64,000 bases of DNA, from assembly GCF_017312725.1 (NCBI RefSeq), contig NZ_BOPO01000149.1:1-64000 (forward strand), in the 5' to 3' direction. Below, in pieces: positions 41,715-50,281 of this stretch. Within the stretch, counting starts at the first letter, position 1. Each line of letters begins with the position of its first letter. The position numbers and the translations under genes were made by a program. Origin of the DNA: Actinocatenispora comari (lineage in GTDB: Bacteria; Actinomycetota; Actinomycetes; Mycobacteriales; Micromonosporaceae). The notes beneath the pieces are model-generated. The model was not told the origin of the DNA and did not search any database. It saw only the letters and a program-made list of their open reading frames with translations.

Positions 41715-43823
41715 TCAGGCCGGGGTCGAGGTGTCGCGGAGTCGTCGCAGCGCACCGAGCACGACGTCGGGACTCGTCGTGTACCAGAACGGCGGCAGCG
41801 AGTTGCGCAGGAACGTGCCGTAGGACCGGGCGGTGTGCAGGCGCGAGTCGAGCACCGCGACCACGCCCCGGTCGGTGTCGGCCCGGACCAGCCGGCCCAC
41901 CCCCTGCGCCAGCCGGACCGCCGCGGCCGGCACGCTGACCGCCGCGAACCCGGACCCGCCGGACGCATCGACCGCGGCGCTGCGGGCCGCCGACAGCGGC
42001 TCGTCCGGCCGGGGGAACGGCAGTCGGTCGATCACCACCAGCTGGCAGGAGTCACCCGGCACGTCCACCCCCTGCCACAGCGACATCACCCCGAACAGGC
42101 AGCTCGACTGCTCCTGCCGGAACTTGCGGACCAGGATCGGCAGCGCCTCGTCGCCCTGCAGGTAGACCTCGACGCCGGTGGCGGCGCGCACCACCTCGGC
42201 GGCCCGGTCGGCTGCCCGGCGAGAGGAGAACAGCCCGAGAGTGCGGCCACCCAGCGCCTCGACCAGGCGCACCAGCTCGTCCGCGGCCGGATCGGACAGC
42301 CCGGACTGGGTCGGCCGGGGCAGCCGGGCCGCGACGTAGAGGATGCCCTGCTTGGCGTAGTCGAACGGGGAACCGACGTCCAGTGCCCGCCAGGCCGGCG
42401 GCTCGCCGTCGCCGTCGTCGTCGCCGGCCAGCAGGAACGGCTGGGTGGACCGGGTCGGTCGCAGCGCCGGTGTGGCGGCGGCGTCGGCCGGCGGGTCGGG
42501 CCGGACGTCGTTGGTCTCCGGGGTCCGGCCGTAGCCGGCGGGCAGCCCCAGGCCGGCGGCGACGGTGTCGAACCGGCCGCCGAGCGCGAGCGTGGCCGAG
42601 GTGGCCACGACCGTCCGGTCGGCGTAGAGCAGCGACCGCAGCAGGCCGGCGACCGACAGCGGCGCCACGTGCAGCCCGGGATGCTCCTGGGTGACGCCCT
42701 CGACCCAGACGACGTCCTGCGGCGAGCAGTCGAGCAGCCGCTCGGCCACCTCGGCGATCGTCTGCACGGACGACTTCGCCTGCTGCTTGTGCACCGGGTC
42801 GGGGTCGTCGGCGCGCACGTCGCCGAACGCGTTCACCGCGGCCCGGCCGGCGGCCTGCACCAGGCTCACCGCGTCGCGCACCGTGGCGGGCAGCTCCACC
42901 AGCCGGCCCTGCGGTGCGCCGGCGAGCGCGAGCGCCAGCGCGTCGGACGCCTCGGTGAGCCGGTCGAGCACGCCGCCGTCGAGCAGGGTGCGGGCGCGCC
43001 GGGTGGCCCGGTCGATCGCCTCGGCGGACAGCTCGGCACGGGCCGCCGAGGTCATCCGGTCGGCCAGCTCGTGCGCCTCGTCGATGATCAGCACCTCGTG
43101 CGGCGGCAGGATGTGCCGGCCGGACATCATGTCGACGGCGAGCAGGCTGTGGTTGGTGACCACGATGTCGGCGGACCGGGCGCGCACCCGGGACGCCTCG
43201 GCGAAGCACTCGTCGCCGAACGGACAGCGTTGCGCGCCAACGCATTCCCGCGCCGGCATGGACACCGTGCGCCAGACCATGTCGTCCACACCGGGATCGA
43301 GCTCGTCCCGGTCACCGGTCTCGCTGTCGGCCGCCCACTCCCGCAGCCGGACCACCTGCTTGCCGATCCGGCCGGCGGCGCCGAGCCACTGCGACCCGCT
43401 GCCGGACTCGCCGAACAGGTCCGGCTCCGGCTCCTCGGCGCCGGCGTCAAGCCGGGCCCGGCAGGCGTAGTGGTGCCTGCCCTTCAGCACCGCGAACGTC
43501 GGCGGCCGGCCGAGCAGCGGGGTGACCGCCTCGGCCAGCCGGGGCAGGTCGTGCTCGATCAGCTGCGCCTGCAGCGCGAGGGTGGCGGTGGAGACCACCA
43601 CCGGCCCCCGCTCACGCAGCGCGCCGACCAGGTAGGCGAGCGACTTGCCGGTGCCGGTGCCGGCCTGGACGAGCAGGTGCTCGCCGGTGTTGATCGCCTC
43701 GTCGACCGCTTCGGCCATGCGCACCTGACCCGGCCGGCTCGCGCCACCGGGCACCGCGGCGACCGCCGCGCCCAGCAGGTCGAGGGCGGACGGTCTCCGG
43801 GTCTGCGGCACGGTGCTCGTCAC
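41715..43823 (-). CDS. DinG-type ATP-dependent DNA helicase (XPD-like)
   Basis: This 702-aa superfamily 2 helicase has Walker A in QAGTGTGKS (53-61), the DEAH box as LIIDEAHELAD, motif III-VI elements (FSSRRAADRA; QGVGRLVRADTDRG) and the Fe-S cysteine cluster region (YACRARL, then CVGAQRCPFGDECF). It is expected to unwind DNA 5'-3', acting in repair or clearing of R-loops and structured DNA. The start is taken at GTG 43823 (VTSTVPQTRRPSALDLL); ATG 43856 would add an 11-residue leader. It is divergent from the DUF402 gene. Confidence 0.9.
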   Translation of the reverse strand: MTSTVPQTRRPSALDLLGAAVAAVPGGASRPGQVRMAEAVDEAINTGEHLLVQAGTGTGKSLAYLVGALRERGPVVVSTATLALQAQLIEHDLPRLAEAVTPLLGRPPTFAVLKGRHHYACRARLDAGAEEPEPDLFGESGSGSQWLGAAGRIGKQVVRLREWAADSETGDRDELDPGVDDMVWRTVSMPARECVGAQRCPFGDECFAEASRVRARSADIVVTNHSLLAVDMMSGRHILPPHEVLIIDEAHELADRMTSAARAELSAEAIDRATRRARTLLDGGVLDRLTEASDALALALAGAPQGRLVELPATVRDAVSLVQAAGRAAVNAFGDVRADDPDPVHKQQAKSSVQTIAEVAERLLDCSPQDVVWVEGVTQEHPGLHVAPLSVAGLLRSLLYADRTVVATSATLALGGRFDTVAAGLGLPAGYGRTPETNDVRPDPPADAAATPALRPTRSTQPFLLAGDDDGDGEPPAWRALDVGSPFDYAKQGILYVAARLPRPTQSGLSDPAADELVRLVEALGGRTLGLFSSRRAADRAAEVVRAATGVEVYLQGDEALPILVRKFRQEQSSCLFGVMSLWQGVDVPGDSCQLVVIDRLPFPRPDEPLSAARSAAVDASGGSGFAAVSVPAAAVRLAQGVGRLVRADTDRGVVAVLDSRLHTARSYGTFLRNSLPPFWYTTSPDVVLGALRRLRDTSTPA

Positions 43824-43932
43824 GCCGCCCGACGCTACCCGACCCGGCGGCGCCATCCCCGCGTCGTCCACAGGGGCCGGCGTTGTCCACAGGCCGACGC
43901 CGGCCGTCCGACCCGGCGGGTACGGTCGCGGC

Positions 43933-44469
43933 ATGGTTGCGGATGACTGGGTGCAGGTGCGCTATTTCAAGTACGACGGGTCGTTGCACTGGCATTTCGA
44001 TGCGGTTCGGCTGGGCGTCGACCGGTTCGGCACCTGGCTGGGCGCACCGGCCGGCACCGCGCTGCAGCGCGGCTCCGAGCCGCCGCTGACCTGGGAGGTG
44101 GCGCAGGTGCTGCTGGTCCCCGACGGCGAGCGCTGGTGGACGGCGAACTTCAACGCAGCGCCGCACCCGACCGAGATCTACTCCGACATGACCACCGTGC
44201 CGAGCTGGCACGGCGACGAGTTGCACGCCGTCGACCTGGATCTCGACGTGGTGCGCCGGCGGGGCGGCCGGATCGAACGGCTGGACGAGGACGAGTTCGC
44301 CGAGCATCAGGTGCGCTACGGCTACCCGGCCGACGTGATCGCCGCGGCCGCGGCGGCGGCCGACGAGGTGTTCGACGCGATCACCGCCGACGCCGAGCCG
44401 TTCGCCACCGAGTTTCGCCCGTGGCTGGCCCGGGCCGCCGAGCTCACCCTGCGAGAACCGACCTGCTGA
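43933..44469 (+). CDS. DUF402 family protein (nucleoside-diphosphatase-like)
   Basis: This 178-aa protein has a DUF402 fold with the pattern RYFKYDGSLHWHFDAVRLG, WWTANFNAAPHPTEIYSDMTT and LDLDVVRRRGG. DUF402 members (for example the Ntdp/FomD-like group) act as nucleoside di-/triphosphatases or as hydrolases of nucleotide adducts. The acidic EIYSDM and DELHAVDLDLD residues are the probable metal ligands. ATG 43933 is chosen. It is divergent from the DinG-like helicase and convergent with the sigma gene, so its role in the local network is not clear. Confidence 0.8.
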   Translation: MVADDWVQVRYFKYDGSLHWHFDAVRLGVDRFGTWLGAPAGTALQRGSEPPLTWEVAQVLLVPDGERWWTANFNAAPHPTEIYSDMTTVPSWHGDELHAVDLDLDVVRRRGGRIERLDEDEFAEHQVRYGYPADVIAAAAAAADEVFDAITADAEPFATEFRPWLARAAELTLREPTC

Positions 44470-44475
44470 CCGGTG

Positions 44476-45372
44476 TCAGGTCGACCCGAGCGGTGGGAGG
44501 TGCCCCAGCTTCTCCGGGTTGAGCTGGTTGAAGACCGCGGTGATCCGGCCGTCGGCGATCCCGAACGCCATCACCACCGCGGTGTGGTTGCCGCCGAGCT
44601 CGCCCGCGCCGTACAGGCCGAGGTCGCCGTTGACCAGCACCGGCAGCAGCACCACGTCCGGGTCGCTGGCCCGCCGGCCGAGGTTGAACAGGAACCGGCC
44701 GACCCGCTCGGCGCCGCTGACGGGTTCCCGGATCGACGGGGCGAGGCCGCCGCCGTCGCCGGTCAGGGTGACGTCCGGTGCCAGTACGGCGAGCAGCCCG
44801 GCCAGGTCGCCCTGTTGGCAGGCGCGCAGGAACGCGGCGACGACCCGGCGCTGCTCGGCCAGCTCCGCGTTGTGCCGGGGCACACCCGAGTCGCGCACCG
44901 CGCGCCGGCCGCGGGAGGCGAGCGCCCGCGCCGCCTCGGTCCGGATGCCCAGCGTGTCGGCGATCTGGTCGAACGGCACGTCGAACACGTCGTGCAGGAC
45001 GAACGCGACCCGCTGCTCCGGGGTGAGGCGCTCCAGCAACGCGAGCAGTGCCATGCTCACCTCGTCGGTACGGGCGACGTGCTCGCCCGGGTCGAGCGTG
45101 GCGACGTCGGCGAGCGGTCGCACCACCGGCTCCGGCAGCCAGGATCCCACGTACGCCTCCCGGCGCACCCGCGCCGAGCGCAGCACGTCCAGGCAGATCC
45201 GCCCGGTGACGGTGGTCAGCCAGGCGCGCGGATCGTCGATCGCGGTCTGGTCCACGTCGCGCCAGCGCAGCCACGCCTCCTGCACCGCGTCCTCGGCCTC
45301 GGCGATGCCCCCGAGCAGGCGGTACGCGACGCCGGTGAGGTGGTCCCGGTGCCGCTCGAACTCGTCGGCCAT
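44476..45372 (-). CDS. ECF41-family RNA polymerase sigma factor (SigJ-like)
   Basis: This 298-aa extracytoplasmic-function sigma factor has region 2 (residues about 5-70), the ECF41 hallmark WLPEP in YVGSWLPEPVV between regions 2 and 4, region 4 (about 110-165), and a C-terminal SnoaL-like domain. The C-terminal tail carries NPEKL, the ECF41 NPDKL-type motif that contacts the sigma core. In ECF41 the C-terminal domain replaces a separate anti-sigma factor. The partner gene usually adjacent (carboxymuconolactone decarboxylase or oxidoreductase) is not next to it here. Confidence 0.9.
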   Translation of the reverse strand: MADEFERHRDHLTGVAYRLLGGIAEAEDAVQEAWLRWRDVDQTAIDDPRAWLTTVTGRICLDVLRSARVRREAYVGSWLPEPVVRPLADVATLDPGEHVARTDEVSMALLALLERLTPEQRVAFVLHDVFDVPFDQIADTLGIRTEAARALASRGRRAVRDSGVPRHNAELAEQRRVVAAFLRACQQGDLAGLLAVLAPDVTLTGDGGGLAPSIREPVSGAERVGRFLFNLGRRASDPDVVLLPVLVNGDLGLYGAGELGGNHTAVVMAFGIADGRITAVFNQLNPEKLGHLPPLGST

Positions 45373-45449
45373 CTCCCGATTCTGCGCCCCGGGGCCGGGT
45401 GGCCGCCGATCCGGCCCCGGATCCGGGCGCGTTGTGCCAGCGTGGAGCC

Positions 45450-46274
45450 ATGTTTCGGGGTACCGCAGGGCGAGTCGCGGACGGCGAGCCGGACTACCCG
45501 TACCTGCGGTTCGGGCACGCGCACAACGACTACCGGCACCGGCGGCCGCTGCTCGCCGCGCTGCACTTCGGGTACGCGAGCGTCGAGGCCGACGTCTTCC
45601 CGGTGCGCGGTGACCTGCTCGTCGGGCACAGCCGGCGGGAGCTGGCGCCGCACCGCACCCTGACCCGGCTGTACCTGGAGCCGCTCGCGGAACGGGTCCG
45701 CCGGCTCGGTGCGGTGTACCCGGGGGCGCCGCGCGGGCTGCAACTGCTGGTGGAGGCGAAGGACGAGCCGGTGGAGTGCTGCACGCTGCTCGCCGAGCAG
45801 CTCGGCCGGTACCCCGGGTTGTTCACCCGGTACGCCGGCGACGCCGTCCACAGTGGACCGGTCAGCGTGGTGGTGACCGGCGCGGGTACGCCGCACGAGT
45901 TCGTCGCCGAGTGGCCGGAACGGCTGCTGGGCTGCGACGGCACGCTGGCCGAGGTGTCCGGCAAGCGGTTGCCACCGCAGCTGGTGCCGCTGGTCAGCGA
46001 GCGCTGGACGAATCTGTTCCGGTGGCGCGGCAACGGCCCGTTCCCGGCCCGGGAGCGGCGCCGGCTGGCCGAGCTGGTCGACCGGGTGCACGCGGACGGC
46101 CGGGCGCTGCGGTTCTGGGGCGGCCCGTCCTGGCGTTCCGGGGTGCGCCGTCGCTTCTGGCGCGCGCTGGCCACCGCCGGCGTCGACTACCTCGGCAGCG
46201 ACCACCTGCGCGAACTCGCCGACCTCGCCGCCGACCTCCGCACCCCGGCGAGCGCACCGGATCCGACCGGCTGA
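45450..46274 (+). CDS. PI-PLC-like phosphodiesterase family protein
   Basis: This 274-aa protein has the HAHNDYRHRRPLL motif (about residues 22-34) with the catalytic histidine of PLC-like TIM-barrel phosphodiesterases, then SVEADVFPVRGDLLVGHS (metal and second His) and LVEAKDE. It resembles glycerophosphodiester/phosphatidylinositol-phosphodiesterase-like proteins. No signal peptide is seen with ATG 45450, so it is cytosolic unless a different start is used. Substrate unknown. Confidence 0.82.
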   Translation: MFRGTAGRVADGEPDYPYLRFGHAHNDYRHRRPLLAALHFGYASVEADVFPVRGDLLVGHSRRELAPHRTLTRLYLEPLAERVRRLGAVYPGAPRGLQLLVEAKDEPVECCTLLAEQLGRYPGLFTRYAGDAVHSGPVSVVVTGAGTPHEFVAEWPERLLGCDGTLAEVSGKRLPPQLVPLVSERWTNLFRWRGNGPFPARERRRLAELVDRVHADGRALRFWGGPSWRSGVRRRFWRALATAGVDYLGSDHLRELADLAADLRTPASAPDPTG

Positions 46275-46365
46275 CCCGCCGCGGCCGGCCGGGGCAGGTC
46301 GCTGGCGGCGGGTGTACGACGTCGGATCCCGCCGCGCGACAGCACGGCAACGTGGTTTTCCGGCG

Positions 46366-47328
46366 TCAGCCGAGCTGCCCGTGGCGTTTGAGCACCCGGA
46401 CCGACGGGGCTGTCTCGTACCCGGTGACGCCGGGGAGCCGGCCGATCGGCCCGCCGAGGTACTCGAACAGGCCGCGGGCGTCCGGGCAGCTGACGCTGGC
46501 GATCAGGTTGATCGGACCGGTGACCGCGGCGGCGAAGTTCACCGGGGCGTGCCGGATCAGCTGATCGGCCGCCGCGAACAGCTCGCTGGGCAGCACCGAC
46601 AGGAAGATCATCGCGGTGGTGTCGACCTCGATCAGGTCGTTGACCAGGTCGAGGTCGAACCGGACCTGGCCGGTCGAGCGCAGCGTGTCGAGCCGGCGGC
46701 GGGCGGTCGACTCCGAGCAGCCGGCGGCGCGGGCCAGCTCGGCGTGGCCGGCCCGACCGTCCCGGCCGAGTACGGCGAGGATCGCGCGGTCGGCGTCGTC
46801 CGGCGGGACGGGCGGCAGCCCGGTCGGCGCGGGCTGCCGCAGCGCGTCCACCTCGGCCGGTTCGAGCCCGTCGCCGAGCCGGTGCACGAACAGCGTCGGG
46901 TCCGGCTCGTAGCCGCGCAGCAGCTGGTAGGCGGTGAAGTCGGTGATCCGCGGGGTGCGCGGCAGCTTGCCGAGCAGCAGCGCGTCCCGGCTGGCCCGGG
47001 TGTCCGGCCGGGTGGAGCACAGCACCTCGCTGCCGCCGGAGACCAGATGCACCCAGTACGTGTCGGTGCGGCGGGCGAGCGCCTCGGCGATCGGTGCCGC
47101 CGCGTCCGGAGTGGAGCGCAGCCGGAAGAACCACTGCTCCATCCCGTACCACTCCGGGACGCCGACCACGCGCAGCCCGCCGGACGACCGCAGCCGCGCG
47201 TACCGCCGGGCGACGGTCTGGTCGGAGACCCCGAGCACCGCGCCCATCCGGGCGAACGAGGCCCGGCCGTCCACCTTCAGGGCGTGTACGAGGCGCCGGT
47301 CGAGCCGGTCCAGCGGAACGGATTCCAT
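46366..47328 (-). CDS. Lrp/AsnC-family regulator with two HTH domains
   Basis: This 320-aa protein is double the usual Lrp length. It has HTH 1 at residues 6-50 (LDRLDRRLVHALKVDGRASF), an Lrp-like ligand domain, a second AsnC-type HTH at about 178-220 (LARAAGCSESTARRRLDTL), and a C-terminal RAM domain. Tandem AsnC regulators of this type are typical of actinobacteria. It is divergent from the DHA2 efflux permease at 47442 (113 bp), so control of that permease is likely. Confidence 0.87.
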   Translation of the reverse strand: MESVPLDRLDRRLVHALKVDGRASFARMGAVLGVSDQTVARRYARLRSSGGLRVVGVPEWYGMEQWFFRLRSTPDAAAPIAEALARRTDTYWVHLVSGGSEVLCSTRPDTRASRDALLLGKLPRTPRITDFTAYQLLRGYEPDPTLFVHRLGDGLEPAEVDALRQPAPTGLPPVPPDDADRAILAVLGRDGRAGHAELARAAGCSESTARRRLDTLRSTGQVRFDLDLVNDLIEVDTTAMIFLSVLPSELFAAADQLIRHAPVNFAAAVTGPINLIASVSCPDARGLFEYLGGPIGRLPGVTGYETAPSVRVLKRHGQLG

Positions 47329-47441
47329 CGCCCGACCCTAGCTCATGTCGGATTCCGCCACCGGGACGCGGATGATTGGGAATCCCGCCATCCCCCGCGC
47401 AGGCTGACCGGCGAGACGAATCCGCAACGGGAGGAACGATC

Positions 47442-49169
47442 ATGCGGAAGTGGGGGCCGTTGCTCGCGGTCTGCCTGGGCAACCTGATGCTCATGATCGA
47501 CGTGACGATCGTGGTCGTCGCGCTGCCGACGATGGGCGAGCACCTGGACGCCTCGTTCGGCGAGCTGCAGTGGGTGATCGACGGGTACGCGCTGGTGCTG
47601 GCCGCGTTGCTGCTGACGGTCGGGTCGCTGGCCGACCGGTACGGGCGGCGGCGCAGCTACCTGGCCGGGCTGGTGGTGTTCGCGGCCGCCTCGCTGGCCA
47701 GCGCGCTCGCCCCGAACGCGCCGGTGCTGATCGCCGCGCGGGCGGTGCAGGGCGTCGGGGGCGCGGCGATGCTCGCCACCTCGATGGCGCTGCTGACCGC
47801 CAGCTACACCGGCAAGGACCGCGGGATCGCGTTCGGCGTCTGGGGTGCGGTGTCCGGCGCGTCCGCGGCGGCCGGGCCGATCGCCGGCGGGCTGCTCACC
47901 GAGTACCTGAACTGGCAGTCGATCTTCCTGGTCAACGTGCCGGTGTGCGTGGTCGCGGTGGCGCTGTCGGCGCGGATGCTCACCGAATCGCGCAATCCGC
48001 ACGCCGGCCGGCTGGACGTACCGGGCATGATCGGGTTCTCGGTCGCGGCCGGTGCGGCGACGTTCGCGCTGATCCGCGGCGCCGCCAACGGCTGGACCTC
48101 GGCCGGCACGCTCGGCCCGTTCGCGCTGGCGGCGGTGTCGCTGGCGGTGTTCCTGGTGGTCGAGTCGCGGCGGCGGCACCCGATGCTGGACCTGTCGCTG
48201 TTCCGGAACCGCTCGGTCACCGCGCTGCTCGCCGCGGCGCTGCTGCTGCAGGCCGGTGCGTTCGGGTACCTGCCGTACACGTCGCTGTGGCTGCAGACGA
48301 TGCTCGGCGACGGGCCGGTCCGGGCCGGGCTGGTCGGTGGGCTGGCGCTGTCCGCGGCCGGGTTCGTGGTGTCCGCGCTGGCCGGCCGGCTGCTGCACGG
48401 CATCTCGCCGAAGCTGCCGGTCGGCCTGGGGCTGCTGGTACTCGCGGCCGGTGACCTGCTCGAGGCACGGCTGACCGCCGGCGCGGCCGGTACCCGGTTG
48501 ATCCCCGGGCTGCTCGTCGCGGGCGTCGGGATGGGGCTGGCGTTGCCGACGCTGTCCGGCGCGGTGATGGCCGCGGTGCCCCGGCACCGGGCCGGCATGG
48601 CCGGCGGCGCGCTGAACACGTTCCGCCAGCTCGGCCAGGCGCTCGGGATCGCGGTACTGGGCGCGGTGTTCTCCGGCGGGCTGTCCGCCGGGCTGCCGGC
48701 GGAGGCGCCGGCCGGTACCGCGGCGGCGCTCGCCGCCGGCCAGGGCCAGGCGGTGCTGGCGCACGTACCGGCGGCCACCAGGGACACCGTGGCGCACGCG
48801 TTCCGGGCCGCGTTCGCGGTCGGCATCAACCGCACCCTGGTGGTGTCCGGCCTGCTCGCCGCGATCGCCGGCGTCCTCGTACTGGCGTTGGTCGCCGGCC
48901 GCGGCGCCGCGGCCGCCACCGCCGACCCGGCACGATCCACCGACCCGGCACCGCCCCGCGGCCCGGCTACGCCCGGCGACCCGGCGCGGACCGCCGAAGC
49001 GGCGCGGGCCGCCGAAGCGGCGCGGACCGCTGATGCGGCGCGGGCCGGCGCGGCGGCGCCGGGCGAGGCCAGGGATGCGGCCGCCGGGCCGCAGCGGGTC
49101 CCGTTCGGGTCGCCCAGCGGGGCGGAAAACCGTTCGCCGGGTACGGATTCCGACGTCATGCTGGACTAG
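47442..49169 (+). CDS. DHA2/EmrB-QacA-type MFS efflux transporter
   Basis: This 575-aa drug:H+ antiporter has about fourteen membrane helices. Motif A is GSLADRYGRRRSY, and motif C-like sequence is GAVSGASAAAGPIAGG. MIDVTIVVVALPTM in helix 1 is a DHA2 signature. GGGAGGAACG precedes ATG 47442. The last 85 residues form a low-complexity cytosolic tail of Ala/Glu/Arg/Pro repeats. It is divergent from the double-HTH Lrp regulator, probably its controller. The natural substrate is unknown. Confidence 0.9.
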   Translation: MRKWGPLLAVCLGNLMLMIDVTIVVVALPTMGEHLDASFGELQWVIDGYALVLAALLLTVGSLADRYGRRRSYLAGLVVFAAASLASALAPNAPVLIAARAVQGVGGAAMLATSMALLTASYTGKDRGIAFGVWGAVSGASAAAGPIAGGLLTEYLNWQSIFLVNVPVCVVAVALSARMLTESRNPHAGRLDVPGMIGFSVAAGAATFALIRGAANGWTSAGTLGPFALAAVSLAVFLVVESRRRHPMLDLSLFRNRSVTALLAAALLLQAGAFGYLPYTSLWLQTMLGDGPVRAGLVGGLALSAAGFVVSALAGRLLHGISPKLPVGLGLLVLAAGDLLEARLTAGAAGTRLIPGLLVAGVGMGLALPTLSGAVMAAVPRHRAGMAGGALNTFRQLGQALGIAVLGAVFSGGLSAGLPAEAPAGTAAALAAGQGQAVLAHVPAATRDTVAHAFRAAFAVGINRTLVVSGLLAAIAGVLVLALVAGRGAAAATADPARSTDPAPPRGPATPGDPARTAEAARAAEAARTADAARAGAAAPGEARDAAAGPQRVPFGSPSGAENRSPGTDSDVMLD

Positions 49170-49267
49170 AGATCGCACCGGGCGAGGCCGAGTACAGCCT
49201 CTCGTTCCGGCGATCTCTCGGCCGCCGGGGCTGGGCCAGCTCCGGTGGACACGGAACCGAGTTGCCA

Positions 49268-49301
49268 GGCGCGGTGCGGGTCGCACAACCCGCACCGCGC
49301 C
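49268..49301 (+). terminator. Strong hairpin after the efflux gene
   Basis: A perfect 14-bp stem, GGCGCGGTGCGGGT/ACCCGCACCGCGCC, with a 6-nt loop lies 98 bp after the DHA2 gene. There is no U-tract, but the stem is very stable. It is probably the transcription end. Confidence 0.6.
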
Positions 49302-49461
49302 GCCGTGTTCCGGGCCGCCGGCACCGACGCGGCGACACCCGTTCGGGTGTGCGGAATGCCGAGACTGCGCGGGTTTCGTGCGGCAGTATGCGATTGAGGA
49401 CGCTGCGAATACTTTCCGTGTCGTCAGCAGCGCACACCGTATAGGTCACGCGGGGCGTACA

Positions 49462-49488
49462 TGAACGGGAGGTGAACGCCGACTGAAC
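49462..49488 (-). promoter_or_regulatory. PHO-box-like triple 11-bp direct repeat
   Basis: TGAAC recurs at 49462, 49473 and 49484, exactly 11 bp apart; on the minus strand this reads GTTCA-N6-GTTCA-N6-GTTCA. Streptomyces PhoP sites are direct repeats of 11-nt units with a conserved GTTCA-type core. The element lies about 155 bp ahead of the DUF47-pit operon, a known type of PhoP target. The repeat polarity is opposite to the operon. Confidence 0.6.
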
Positions 49489-49644
49489 CGGTCTCGACCA
49501 GGGGTGGTCGGGTGTTTTGCCAGCTCGGGGCATGCCTAGCATCGGACCGGCCGGGCGCCGGAGCGCGCCGTCGCGACGACGGTGGCAGGGGCTCCGGCTC
49601 GCGGCATCCGCCGTGACACCATCCGCGATCGCGACGAGGTTGCC

Positions 49645-50277
49645 GTGCGATTCAAGCTCCGTCCGTCCGAGGACGCCTTCTACGACTTCTTCAACCAGGC
49701 GGCCCACAACCTGGTCCGGGGCGCCGAGCTGCTGACCGGTTTGACCGTCGGCGCCAGCGCCGACCAGATCCAGTCCATCTCGGAGGGTCTGCAGGACGTC
49801 GAACACGCCAACGACGACGTCACCCACGCGCTGTACAACAAGGTGAACTCGACGTTCATCACCCCGTTCGACCGGGAGGACATCTACCGGCTCGGGTCCG
49901 GCCTGGACGACGTGATGGACGCGATGGAGTCCGCCGGCAACCTGGTCTACCTGTACGGGCTGTCCGAGATCCCCTCGCTGCCCCGGGAGATGTCCGAGCA
50001 GATCGAGACGCTCAACCAGCTGGCCCGGCTCACCGCCGAGGCGATGCCGAAGCTCAAGGGCATGAAGGGGCTCGAACCGTACTGGATCGAGGTCAACCGG
50101 CTGGAGAACGAGGGCGACCGGCAGTACCGGATGCTGCTCGTGCGGCTGTTCTCCGGCGAGTACGAGCCGCTCAACGTGCTGAAGATGAAGGAAGTCGCGG
50201 ACGACCTGGAAGAGGCGATCGACGCGTTCGAGCACGTCGCCAACACGGTCGAGACCATCGCGGCCAAGGAGTCCTGA
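49645..50277 (+). CDS. DUF47/PhoU-like protein of the Pit operon
   Basis: This 210-aa all-helical protein belongs to the PhoU-like DUF47 (YkaA/Pit accessory) family. These proteins bind metal clusters on acidic bundles and modulate the low-affinity phosphate transporter encoded next door. GTG 49645 (VRFKLRPSEDAFYDFF) is the start. Conserved acidic motifs include EGLQDVEHANDDVT and LENEGDRQYR. The stop is 4 bp ahead of the pit start, so the two are co-translated. Confidence 0.9.
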   Translation: MRFKLRPSEDAFYDFFNQAAHNLVRGAELLTGLTVGASADQIQSISEGLQDVEHANDDVTHALYNKVNSTFITPFDREDIYRLGSGLDDVMDAMESAGNLVYLYGLSEIPSLPREMSEQIETLNQLARLTAEAMPKLKGMKGLEPYWIEVNRLENEGDRQYRMLLVRLFSGEYEPLNVLKMKEVADDLEEAIDAFEHVANTVETIAAKES

Positions 50278-50281
50278 CCCG

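Larger units (their letters stand above)
49170..49644. other. 475-bp gene-free stretch before the Pit operon
   Basis: This region contains a strong hairpin (49268-49301) that probably ends the DHA2 transcript, a set of three 11-bp repeats (49462-49488), and the presumed promoter of the DUF47-pit operon. No gene was recognised. Confidence 0.6.
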
